The translations under genes were made by a program, and so were the position numbers. A model generated the notes under the pieces. The model made no database searches, was not told the origin of the DNA, and saw only the letters and a program-made list of their open reading frames with translations. Shown here in pieces: positions 16,602 through 24,276 of a stretch of DNA of 46,036 bases. Source of the stretch: DATLFA01 sp039934635 (GTDB lineage: Bacteria; Actinomycetota; Acidimicrobiia; Acidimicrobiales; WLNW01); contig JBDTLT010000018.1 of the NCBI GenBank assembly GCA_039934635.1, forward strand, positions 1 to 46,036, given 5' to 3'. The number at the start of each line of letters is the position of its first letter. Position 1 is the stretch's first letter.

Positions 16602-17512
16602 GCACCCGTCCCCGGTTGACGATCGGGTTGCCGATTGCCGGGCAAATCACCGGCGACGACCACCGTGGCCTCGTCGAGATCGCCCGCCTTGCCGACGGTC
16701 TCGGTGTCGACGCGCTCACGACCTCTGACCATGTGGTGATGGGCGAGCAGTTGGATCAATATCGCTGGGGCCCGTTCATGTTCGAAAAGGGCGTGCCCTG
16801 GATCGAGCCGTTGACGTTGCTGTCCGCTATCGCCGGCGCGACCAATGACATCCGCCTCGTCACCGGTGTCTTGATCGCACCGCTGCGCCCACCCGCGTTG
16901 CTGGCCAAGATCGTCGCCACCCTCGATCAGTTGTCCCGCGGTCGTCTCGATCTCGGTGTCGGCACCGGATGGCAAGAGGCGGAGTACGACGCCCTCGGGC
17001 TCGAATTCGCGAAGCGGGCGCAGATGCTCGACGACACCGTCGCCGCGTGCCGCGCTCTGTGGGGTCCGAGCCCGACGACGTTCATGTCCGAGACGATCTC
17101 GTTCGAGTCGATCTGGTGCGACCCCAAGCCCTATCGCCCCGGTGGTCCGCCGGTGTTCTTCTCGGGGCCGCTCACACCGCGCAACGTGCGCCGCATCGTG
17201 ACACTCGGCGACGGATGGGTGCCGATCATGGGCGCGTCACTCGACGAAGCGCGCGCGGGCATCACTGAGCTGCGTGCCGCACTGAGTGCCGCGGGACGCG
17301 ATCCTGACGCGTTGCTCGTGCGCATGCCGGTGCCGCTCGTGCGTGACGATCAACGTGCGCTCGATCTGGCGGCGATGGTCGAGAGTGCGCCGACGATGGC
17401 GGCGATGGGCATCACCGATGCCACCGTGTCGTTTGCGTTGTTGGGGGCCGACCGTTCGACTGCCGAACGCCGGCTTGCCGAACTCGTTGATTTATGGAAG
17501 GGAATGTCATGA
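16598..17512 (+). CDS. LLM-class (F420-dependent type) oxidoreductase
   Basis: 304 residues, ATG 16598. The luciferase-like barrel is recognisable from EIARLADGLGVDALTTSDHV, the cis-peptide/phosphate-binding region RLVTGVLIAPLRPPALLAKI, LDQLSRGRLDLGVGTGW and the later GDGWVPIMG. The LDLGVGTGW stretch is typical of actinobacterial F420-dependent members, although FMN cannot be ruled out. It probably carries out hydride transfer or mono-oxygenation in substrate breakdown. The ATGA overlap on both sides shows strict operon coupling. Confidence 0.92.
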   Translation: MSTRPRLTIGLPIAGQITGDDHRGLVEIARLADGLGVDALTTSDHVVMGEQLDQYRWGPFMFEKGVPWIEPLTLLSAIAGATNDIRLVTGVLIAPLRPPALLAKIVATLDQLSRGRLDLGVGTGWQEAEYDALGLEFAKRAQMLDDTVAACRALWGPSPTTFMSETISFESIWCDPKPYRPGGPPVFFSGPLTPRNVRRIVTLGDGWVPIMGASLDEARAGITELRAALSAAGRDPDALLVRMPVPLVRDDQRALDLAAMVESAPTMAAMGITDATVSFALLGADRSTAERRLAELVDLWKGMS

Positions 17513-18408
17513 GCCGCGCACATGAACTGTTGCCGATCCCGCCGCGCGGCGCGCCGGAGATCTTCGAGGGAATGGAGTTGACCGATGAGCACCGGTCGCG
17601 CCTCGACATCGAAGAGCGATTCGTGCCGGGCCCCGACGGCGCGCCGGATGTGCGCGTGCTGGTGTACCGGCCCAAGGGCCTCGGCGGCCGCCTGCCGGTG
17701 ATCGTCAGCATCCACGGCGGCGCGTTCGTACGCATGCGCGCCGACACCTTCGCCGCGATGGACGCCGGCTGGTCGATCAATCACGAATGCGTGGTCGTGA
17801 GCGTCGACTATCGCCTGGCGCCCGAAGATCCGTTCCCCGCAGGGCTCGACGACTGTTACGCGGTGCTGTGTTGGGTGGCCTCGCACGGTGACGAACTCTC
17901 GATCGACGTCGATCGTCTCGTCGTCGCGGGCGGCAGCGCGGGTGGCGCGTTGACGGCGGCGGTGACATTGCTGGCGCGCGACCGCAACGGGCCCAAGATC
18001 GCGTTTCAGGGCTTGATGATCCCGGTGCTCGACGACCGATGCGAGACGCCGTCGATGCGCCAGGCCGTCGAAGCGCCCGGCTTCAACTCCAGGGGCGCGC
18101 AGGGGATGTGGTTGCACTACTTGGGCGAGGACTACGACCCCGCGACCACCTCGCCCTATGCGGCGCCTGCGCGCGCCGAAGATCTGAGCGGGTTACCGCC
18201 GGCCTTCATCCAGACCAATGGTCTCGATCCGCTGCGCGACGAAGGTATCCAGTACGCGCTTCGTTTGTTGGCGGCCGGCGTCTCGGTCGAGCTGTACAAC
18301 GTGCCCGGGGCGTATCACGGTGCGCCGCCGCTCAATCCCGCAGCTGCCTCGCGCGCCAACCGCGCGTACAACGCCGCGTTGCACGAAGCACTGCATCCGG
18401 CCGGATAA
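17509..18408 (+). CDS. Alpha/beta hydrolase, hormone-sensitive-lipase-like
   Basis: 299 residues from ATG 17509 (an in-frame GTG/ATG slightly upstream is less likely since the ATGA overlap with the LLM gene is standard here). HGGAFVRM (69-76) forms the oxyanion hole, GGSAGG places the nucleophile at S143, DPLRDEG supplies the acid and GAYHGAP the His. A cytosolic esterase or lactonase acting within the operon's pathway, possibly hydrolysing a lactone made by a Baeyer-Villiger-type or LLM oxygenase; the last point is inference. Confidence 0.9.
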   Translation: MSRAHELLPIPPRGAPEIFEGMELTDEHRSRLDIEERFVPGPDGAPDVRVLVYRPKGLGGRLPVIVSIHGGAFVRMRADTFAAMDAGWSINHECVVVSVDYRLAPEDPFPAGLDDCYAVLCWVASHGDELSIDVDRLVVAGGSAGGALTAAVTLLARDRNGPKIAFQGLMIPVLDDRCETPSMRQAVEAPGFNSRGAQGMWLHYLGEDYDPATTSPYAAPARAEDLSGLPPAFIQTNGLDPLRDEGIQYALRLLAAGVSVELYNVPGAYHGAPPLNPAAASRANRAYNAALHEALHPAG

Positions 18409-18420
18409 TCCACCGACGCA

Positions 18421-20103
18421 ATGCCTGCTGCGCCGCCACTGCCTCATCTCACACCGTGGAACCGGTACTTCTGGACGAGCGGCGCCGAAGGCGTTCTCCG
18501 CATCCAGCAGTGCCGCGGCTGTCAACGGCTGCTGCACCCGCCGTTGCCGCGCTGTCCTGACTGCCACAGCGACGACTTGACCGAGACGATCGTGTCGGGC
18601 TGCGGCATCGTCGAGGCGGTCACTGTCAACCATCAGCCGTGGCATCCGGCGTTCGTACCGCCCTACGTCATCGCGATCGTGGCGCTCGCCGAAGATCCGG
18701 CAGTTCGGTTGACCACCAACATCGTCAATTGCGCCCCGGAGGATGCGGTCATCGGGTTACCGGTGCGAGTGTTGTTCGAGCAACGCGATGACGTGTGGTT
18801 GCCGCTGTTCGAACCCGACCCGGACACTGTCCCGCGCCAGCCTCTGATCGACCGGCCGATGGTCGACTCGCGCGATCTCGCGACGCCGCCGCGCGAGTTG
18901 CCGCATGTCAGGCCCCTCGACAAGTTCGAGAGCAAGGTGGTCATCAGCGGTATCGGCCTGTCGGCGGTCGGGCGCCGGCTCGGTCGCAACCCGCTGGGTT
19001 TGATGGTCGACGCCTGCCTCGCGGCCATCGCCGACGCGGGCTTGCAGGTCTCCGACATCGACGGCCTGTCGTCGTACCCCGGGCCGGGATTCACGCTGGC
19101 CGGCACGACCGGCGGCGGGGTCAACACCATCGAAGACGTGTTGCGGGTGCGCCCGATTTGGTTCGCCAGCGGCATGGAGGGCGCCGGTCAAACTGGCGCC
19201 GTGGTCAACGCCATGCTCGCGGTCGCGGCCGGAGCGTGTCGCCACGTGCTCTGTGTGCGCGGTGTCTGGGAATCGTCGTTCCAGGATTTCCAACGGCGCG
19301 GTGAGATACGCGCCAACCCCGCGGGTCGCATCTCGGGTGAGATGGAAGGACGCCTGCCCTACGGGGCATTCAGCGCGGCCAACTGGATCGCCATGATGGC
19401 CACGCGACACATGCAGGCGTTCGGCACGACACGAGAGCAACTCGGCGCGATCGCCGTCAACGCGCGCCGCAACGCGTCGCTCAATCCGAACGCGGTCTAT
19501 CGGCAACCCATCACGATGGACGACTACCTCGGCGCGCGCATGGTGTCGACGCCCTTTGGTCTGTTCGACTGCGACGCTCCGTGTGATGGCGCGGTGGCCG
19601 TGGTGGTCTCGTCGGTCGACACCATCGCGGATCTCCGGGCACCGTTGGTCGGTGTCGAGGCCGTCGGTACGCACCTCGCGGAACGCGTGTCGTGGGATCA
19701 AGGAACGCTGCTGCACGAACCGGTGCTCGCCGGGCCGGCGCGCCACGTGTGGACGCGCACCGATCTCACGCACCGCGACGTCGACGTGGCCGAGATCTAC
19801 GACGGCTTCACGTTCAACTGCCTCTCGTGGATCGAGTTGCTCGGGTTCTGTGGCATCGGCGAGGGCGGCGCGTTCGTCGAAGGCGGTGGACGCATCGCGC
19901 TCGACGGCGAGCTTCCGTTGAATACGCACGGCGGCCAACTGTCGGCCGGCCGTTTGCACGGGTGGGGATTTCTCCACGAGGCGTGCGTGCAACTGCGAGG
20001 CGAAGGTGGAGACCGTCAAGTAGCCGGTGATCCCGAAGTCGCGATCTTGTCGAGCGGCGGCGGCCACCCTGGCGGCGTGATGTTGTTGACGCGGTGGCGC
20101 TGA
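18421..20103 (+). CDS. DUF35 (Zn-ribbon/OB-fold) fused to Ltp2-like thiolase-fold aldolase
   Basis: 560 residues. Positions about 10-140 are a DUF35 domain: a rubredoxin-like zinc ribbon with C31, C34, C45 and C48 followed by an OB-fold. From about 168 a thiolase-superfamily lipid-transfer domain runs to the end, with SDIDGLSSYPGPG, EIYDGFTFNCL and SSGGGHPGG. The nucleophilic Cys region of true thiolases reads MEGAGQTGAVVNAML here, without Cys, so condensation or thiolysis chemistry is unlikely. In actinobacterial steroid side-chain degradation Ltp2 works as a retro-aldolase in complex with a separate DUF35 protein. The fusion suggests the same aldol cleavage of a beta-hydroxyacyl-CoA on one chain. 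Confidence 0.88.
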   Translation: MPAAPPLPHLTPWNRYFWTSGAEGVLRIQQCRGCQRLLHPPLPRCPDCHSDDLTETIVSGCGIVEAVTVNHQPWHPAFVPPYVIAIVALAEDPAVRLTTNIVNCAPEDAVIGLPVRVLFEQRDDVWLPLFEPDPDTVPRQPLIDRPMVDSRDLATPPRELPHVRPLDKFESKVVISGIGLSAVGRRLGRNPLGLMVDACLAAIADAGLQVSDIDGLSSYPGPGFTLAGTTGGGVNTIEDVLRVRPIWFASGMEGAGQTGAVVNAMLAVAAGACRHVLCVRGVWESSFQDFQRRGEIRANPAGRISGEMEGRLPYGAFSAANWIAMMATRHMQAFGTTREQLGAIAVNARRNASLNPNAVYRQPITMDDYLGARMVSTPFGLFDCDAPCDGAVAVVVSSVDTIADLRAPLVGVEAVGTHLAERVSWDQGTLLHEPVLAGPARHVWTRTDLTHRDVDVAEIYDGFTFNCLSWIELLGFCGIGEGGAFVEGGGRIALDGELPLNTHGGQLSAGRLHGWGFLHEACVQLRGEGGDRQVAGDPEVAILSSGGGHPGGVMLLTRWR

Positions 20104-20107
20104 CGTC

Positions 20108-20827
20108 GTGACGACCACACTTGTCTTGATCCACGGCACCGGCGACACTTCGCGCGGTTGGCGGCGAGTACAAGAAGCACTCGTGCATCCGTCGATCGCC
20201 GTCGACCTACCCGGACGACGCGAGCGTCCGTTCGATCTCAGTCGAGTGCACCCCGAGATGGCCGCGGCGGCGGCCGCCGATGATGTCGCCGCGCAGTGTG
20301 ACGGCCCGATGGTGCTGGTAGCGCATTCGGGTGGAGGCATGCTCGCGCCGCGCATCGCGGGCGTCCTCGGTGACCGGGTGCGGCACTTGGTATTCGTAGC
20401 GGCGTTGATCGCGCCCGACGGACGACTGGCGGTCGACGTGTTGTTCCCCGATCGCCGCGACGCGATGGCCAAGGCCCGCCCCGGCATCTTGCGCAAGTAC
20501 GAGAATCACACCTTCGTGCAAAAGGACGAGGATCTCGCGTTCATCGATGAACTCATGCCGTTGCGAGATGCGGTGCAGGCACAGTCGGTCGAGGCGATGA
20601 ACCTGTTGTTCCACCCGGTGTCCTGGGCGGGTGTATCCGAACAGATGCCGCGGACCTTCGTCCGTCCGCTTCGCGACCAGCATCAACCCCGTGACGTGCA
20701 GCAACGGTTGATCGAAGCGTGCGCCGCGACCGAGGTGATCGACATCGAGTCGGGGCACACTCCGGCGCGCCACGCGCCGATCGAGTTTGCGCGCATTCTG
20801 GACGAGATCGCCGACCGCTACCCGTAG
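20108..20827 (+). CDS. Alpha/beta hydrolase, 239 aa
   Basis: GTG start at 20108, 4 nt after the fusion gene's stop. LVLIHGTGDTSRGW is the HG oxyanion loop, VAHSGGGML contains the nucleophile Ser within the H-S-G-G elbow, and IESGHTPARHAP supplies the catalytic His; an Asp is available in FVRPLRDQHQP. It resembles MenH/salicylate-esterase-type small hydrolases rather than HSL esterases. It may hydrolyse a thioester or ring-cleavage product in this pathway. Cytosolic. Confidence 0.86.
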   Translation: MTTTLVLIHGTGDTSRGWRRVQEALVHPSIAVDLPGRRERPFDLSRVHPEMAAAAAADDVAAQCDGPMVLVAHSGGGMLAPRIAGVLGDRVRHLVFVAALIAPDGRLAVDVLFPDRRDAMAKARPGILRKYENHTFVQKDEDLAFIDELMPLRDAVQAQSVEAMNLLFHPVSWAGVSEQMPRTFVRPLRDQHQPRDVQQRLIEACAATEVIDIESGHTPARHAPIEFARILDEIADRYP

Positions 20828-20861
20828 CCCTAATGTGTGGCCCAAGCAAAGGAGATTGTTC

Positions 20862-20885
20862 ATGATCCAAAGGAGAAAGTTGTGA
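20862..20885 (+). CDS. Seven-codon leader mini-ORF (MIQRRKL)
   Basis: An AAAGGAGA ribosome site (20848-20855) precedes ATG 20862, which opens a seven-codon frame MIQRRKL ending in TGA 20883-20885. That TGA overlaps the GTG start (20882) of the acyl-CoA dehydrogenase, and the second AAAGGAGA, which serves that gene, lies inside the mini-ORF. The duplicated ribosome site suggests translational coupling or a recent small tandem duplication. No attenuator structure is evident. Confidence 0.45.
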   Translation: MIQRRKL

Positions 20886-22018
20886 CTGCACAACCGGCCC
20901 TCGACGTGCTCGAGGGGATCATCACCGAGGTCATCGAGCCGCGGGCCGCCGAGGTAGATCGCACAGGTACGTTCCCCCGGGCGGCGATCGACGCGCTGGG
21001 CAAGGCCGGCCTGCTGGGCCTCATCAGCAGCCCCGATGTCGGCGGCATGGGCCACGGCCCGTCGACTGCTTCGGCGGTGATCGAATGCATCGCAAAGGCG
21101 TGCGGTTCGACGGCGATGGTCGTGTCGATGCATTTCTGTGCGACGGCGGCGATCGAAGCACATGGCGACAAGGCAACTCGTTCTGCGATTGCCGGCGGCT
21201 CTCATTTGAGCACGCTCGCCTTCTCCGAAAAAGGTTCACGCAGCCACTTCTGGGCCACGATGGGCACGGCCCGCGTTGATGGCGATTCGGTAGCGGTGGA
21301 TGCCGAAAAGAGTTGGGTTACCTCGGCCGGTGAAGCCGATTCGTACGTCTGGACGAGCAAGCCCCTCGAGGGCGATGCGCCGTCGACGCTGTGGCTCGTG
21401 CCCAACGACGCGCCGGGCCTGAAGGTCGGTGCCTCGTTCGACGGCCTGGGCCTGCGGGGCAATGCATCGAGCCCCGTGACCGCGATCGGTGCGACCGTGG
21501 CCAAGTCGGTGATGCTCGGTGCGGACGGTGGCGGTCTCGACATCGCGCTGGGTGTGGTGCTTCCGTGGTTCCAATTGCTCAATGCGTCGATGTCGCTCGG
21601 CACGATGGAGGCCGCGACCGCAAAAGCGATTGCCCACGCAACGTCCGCGCGCTTCGAGCACCTCGGCCAGTCGTTGGCCGCGCAGCCGGAGACGCGCGCG
21701 CGGCTCGCGCGCATGCGCTTCGTCACCGACCAGACGCGCACGTTCATCGCCGACACTGCGTCCGCGATGGAGACAGCGCGCGAAGACGCGATGCTTCGCG
21801 TGCTCGAGAGCAAGGCGGTCGCGGCCGAGAACGCGCTCGAGGTCACCGACCTCGCGATGCGAATCGGAGGCGGCGCGGCCTTCCGCAAGGACATCGGCAT
21901 CGAGCGCAATTTCCGCGATGCGCGCGCCGCGGCAGTCATGGCGCCGACGACCGACGCCCTGTCCGACTTCGTCGGCCGCATCATGTGCGGCATGCCGTTG
22001 TTCGGCGAGGTGGCGTGA
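20882..22018 (+). CDS. Acyl-CoA dehydrogenase
   Basis: 378 residues from GTG 20882, preceded by AGGAG with 6-nt spacing; the longer frame from 20837 is less likely. The N-terminal helical part ends with LISSPDVGGMGHGPS. The middle beta-domain has LSTLAFSEKGSRSHF, SWVTSAGEADSYVWTS and GLGLRGNASSPV, and the C-terminal helical bundle MRIGGGAAFRKDIGIERNFRDAR contains the usual R-D-A stretch. The catalytic Glu position at the end of the bundle is not certain by eye. FAD-dependent alpha,beta-desaturation of an acyl-CoA is the expected reaction. TGATG overlap with the next gene. Confidence 0.92.
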   Translation: MTAQPALDVLEGIITEVIEPRAAEVDRTGTFPRAAIDALGKAGLLGLISSPDVGGMGHGPSTASAVIECIAKACGSTAMVVSMHFCATAAIEAHGDKATRSAIAGGSHLSTLAFSEKGSRSHFWATMGTARVDGDSVAVDAEKSWVTSAGEADSYVWTSKPLEGDAPSTLWLVPNDAPGLKVGASFDGLGLRGNASSPVTAIGATVAKSVMLGADGGGLDIALGVVLPWFQLLNASMSLGTMEAATAKAIAHATSARFEHLGQSLAAQPETRARLARMRFVTDQTRTFIADTASAMETAREDAMLRVLESKAVAAENALEVTDLAMRIGGGAAFRKDIGIERNFRDARAAAVMAPTTDALSDFVGRIMCGMPLFGEVA

Positions 22019-22878
22019 TGACGTCGTCGACGTTGCTGCTGGGCGCGGTCGCCTACGACCCGAAGGTCGTGACGATCTGGGAGGGTTTTCGCGCCTGGTT
22101 CGCCGATCGCGACTTCGACTTCGACTACGTGCTGTTCTCGAACTACGAACGTCAGGTCGATGCGCACCTCGCGGGCGAGATCGACGTTGCCTGGAACTCG
22201 CCGTTGGCCTGGGTGCGCACGCGTCGCGCGGCGCAGGCGCGCGGGCAAGAGGCGCATGCCGTTGCCATGCGCGACAGCGACTGCGACCTCACGTCCGTCG
22301 TCGTCGTACGCACCGACAGCGACATCGACGATCCGGCCGATCTGAAGGGCACCACGATCGGTGTCGGCTCGGTCGATTCACCGCAGGCCACATTGTTGCC
22401 GTTGTCGTATCTGCGCTCGCTCGGGCTCTCGCCCGGCACCGACGTGACGATCCGGCGCTTCGACGTACTCGGCGGCAAGCACGGCGACCACATCGGCGGC
22501 GAGCGCGATGCCGCTCGCGCGCTGATGGCGGGCGAGGTCGACGCCGCGTGCATGATCGACGGCAACCATCTGCTGTTCGGACGAGAAGGCACGTTGCCTC
22601 CGGGAGCCACGACGGTCATCGGGCAGACGGGTCCGTACGACCACTGCAACTTCACGGTGATCGGCGATCCTCATGTGCCGAAGGTCGACCGGTTCGTATC
22701 GCTGTTGTTGGGTATGTCGTACGACGACCCCGGAGTGCGTCCGTTGCTCGATCTCGAAGGCCTCAAGGAGTGGAGGGTCGGCCGCATCGAGCTCTACGCA
22801 CCGCTCGAGCGCGCCGTCGACGAGTTCGCCTTCTATGACGCTGCGGGCAACGTCGTCGCGGCCGACTACCGCCCTTGA
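22018..22878 (+). CDS. Periplasmic-binding-protein-fold protein (PhnD-like) without signal peptide
   Basis: 286 residues starting at ATG 22018. The sequence AYDPKVVTIWEGFRAW, HLAGEIDVAWNSPLAW, DLKGTTIGVGSVDSPQAT and LMAGEVDAACMIDGNH is the two-lobe pattern of PhnD/NMT1-type substrate-binding proteins. The N-terminus MTSSTLLLGAVAYD has no charged n-region, lipobox Cys or cleavage site, and no ABC permease or ATPase lies nearby. Some PBP-fold proteins without signal, such as 4,5-dihydroxyphthalate decarboxylase and the Thi5 pyrimidine synthase, are cytosolic enzymes. Given the catabolic operon, an enzymatic role is at least as plausible as binding. Confidence 0.75.
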   Translation: MTSSTLLLGAVAYDPKVVTIWEGFRAWFADRDFDFDYVLFSNYERQVDAHLAGEIDVAWNSPLAWVRTRRAAQARGQEAHAVAMRDSDCDLTSVVVVRTDSDIDDPADLKGTTIGVGSVDSPQATLLPLSYLRSLGLSPGTDVTIRRFDVLGGKHGDHIGGERDAARALMAGEVDAACMIDGNHLLFGREGTLPPGATTVIGQTGPYDHCNFTVIGDPHVPKVDRFVSLLLGMSYDDPGVRPLLDLEGLKEWRVGRIELYAPLERAVDEFAFYDAAGNVVAADYRP

Positions 22879-22912
22879 GCGACTCGTTCGCGCGCTCTGG
22901 TAGGGGACGTCG

Positions 22913-24106
22913 TTGTTAGTCGATCTCGGTCATCTCGGTCTCGACCAAGGCGCGCACCTCATCGTCAAGCACGCGCTCGAGCAACTCGAACCGGGAGCGG
23001 CGATCGACGTATGCGGCACGCACCCCGAGCTGCGCGTGCACCTGCGCGCGTGGGCGCGTACGCGCGGTCACCGCTATGAAGAGCGCGATACCGATGGCGC
23101 GGTCGCCCGCATCACGCGGGGGACCGCTGCGGACGCGGCGCGCCGCAACAGCGAGCCTGCGGGTCACGCGTCGCCAACCGTGGAGGGTGCGATCGTCGAT
23201 CACCCGCCGGGACACTGGGGGGTCGCACCGCGCGGTGCACAAGTGGAGCTCGGCGGGCCTGACCCGTTCTTCGCGCTCGACGACAAGGCACACGTGTGGG
23301 TCGACGACGCCCCGCGCCTCTACGCGCAGGCCGCGGCAAATCAGTGGGATCCGGCCACCGCAATCGACTGGACGTCACGGCTCGCGAACGACGAGCTGAT
23401 CGAGGCGGCGGTGATCCAGGTGATGACCTACCTGATCGAAAACGAAGTTGCGGCGTTGGTGGTTCCGGCTCGGTTCATCGCGCAGGTACATCCCCACTTT
23501 CGCGAGGTCATGCAACTGCTCGCGATTCAGGTCGCCGACGAGGCCCGCCACATCGAAGCGTTCACGCGCCGCGCCATGCTCTCGGGGCGACCGCTGGGCT
23601 TGTCGACCGTCGGCGGGCGGCAATCGTTGCAGACCTTGATCGACGAGCCTGACTTTGCGATCTCGGCGTTCTTGTTGTCGGTGTTGGGCGAAGGCACGTT
23701 CTTGTCGCTGTTGTCGTTCCTCGAGGCGCACGCGCCCGATGCGACTACGCGACGCGTCGCGCAACTCGCGCTGCAAGACGAAGCGCGCCACGTTGCGTTC
23801 GGCATCGCGCACTTGCGCGTACAACTCGATGCCGAGCCCGATCTGCGTACGCGCTTGGTCGCGGCGGTCGAACGCCGTCATGACGTACTCGCGCAGACGA
23901 GCGGCCTCAACGACGAGGTCTACGACGCGCTGGTGTTGCTGGCCGCCGGCTCACTCGATCCGCACGCGATCGCGACGGGCTGGCGCCGCGTGCAAGAGCT
24001 CCAGCACGACATGGACATCGGTCGTCGGCGCCGTCTCGCGCGGCTCGGCTTCGCGAGTGCCGAGGCCGAAGCCCTGTCCGCGCTGCACACCCGCAATTTC
24101 ATGTAG
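22913..24106 (+). CDS. Ferritin-like diiron protein with TusA-like N-terminal domain
   Basis: 397 residues from TTG 22913, with AGGGGA 5 nt upstream. Residues about 1-60 (LVDLGHLGLDQGAHLIVKHA, then a beta strand) resemble TusA/SirA sulfur carriers but lack the Cys-Pro of that family. The larger part is a ferritin-like four-helix bundle: ENEVAALVVP, ADEARHIEAF, LGEGTFLSLL and QDEARHVAFG hold the Glu and ExxH ligands of a diiron site. N-oxygenases and ribonucleotide-reductase-like oxygenases share this layout. Last gene of the operon. A di-iron oxygenase acting on the pathway substrate is inference. Confidence 0.78.
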   Translation: MLVDLGHLGLDQGAHLIVKHALEQLEPGAAIDVCGTHPELRVHLRAWARTRGHRYEERDTDGAVARITRGTAADAARRNSEPAGHASPTVEGAIVDHPPGHWGVAPRGAQVELGGPDPFFALDDKAHVWVDDAPRLYAQAAANQWDPATAIDWTSRLANDELIEAAVIQVMTYLIENEVAALVVPARFIAQVHPHFREVMQLLAIQVADEARHIEAFTRRAMLSGRPLGLSTVGGRQSLQTLIDEPDFAISAFLLSVLGEGTFLSLLSFLEAHAPDATTRRVAQLALQDEARHVAFGIAHLRVQLDAEPDLRTRLVAAVERRHDVLAQTSGLNDEVYDALVLLAAGSLDPHAIATGWRRVQELQHDMDIGRRRRLARLGFASAEAEALSALHTRNFM

Positions 24107-24114
24107 CCCACATC

Positions 24115-24184
24115 CCCCAACTGTTCTCGTGGTATTCGATACGTATATACACATATCGAACACCACAAGACGGGGTTGAAGGGG
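24115..24184. repeat. Extended palindromic element, copy 1 of 2
   Basis: Arms GTGGTATTCGATA (24129-24141) and TATCGAACACCAC (24154-24166) pair with one mismatch around an AT-rich 12-nt centre, and weaker complementarity continues outward to about 24115 and 24184. The stretch from GTTCT (24124) to GGTTGAAGGGG aligns closely with 35986-36050. Copy 1 lies between the ferritin-like gene and the GAF-EAL gene. It may be a REP-like element, a hairpin terminator or an operator; the sequence does not decide. Confidence 0.7.
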
Positions 24185-24276
24185 AGGGCGGTTCTCAATC
24201 TGGCGTGCGCCGTGCCGATGTAAGGCATAGGTCTCCATCCGTGCTCGGTGCCCGGCGAGACGCCGAGGAGGACTGC

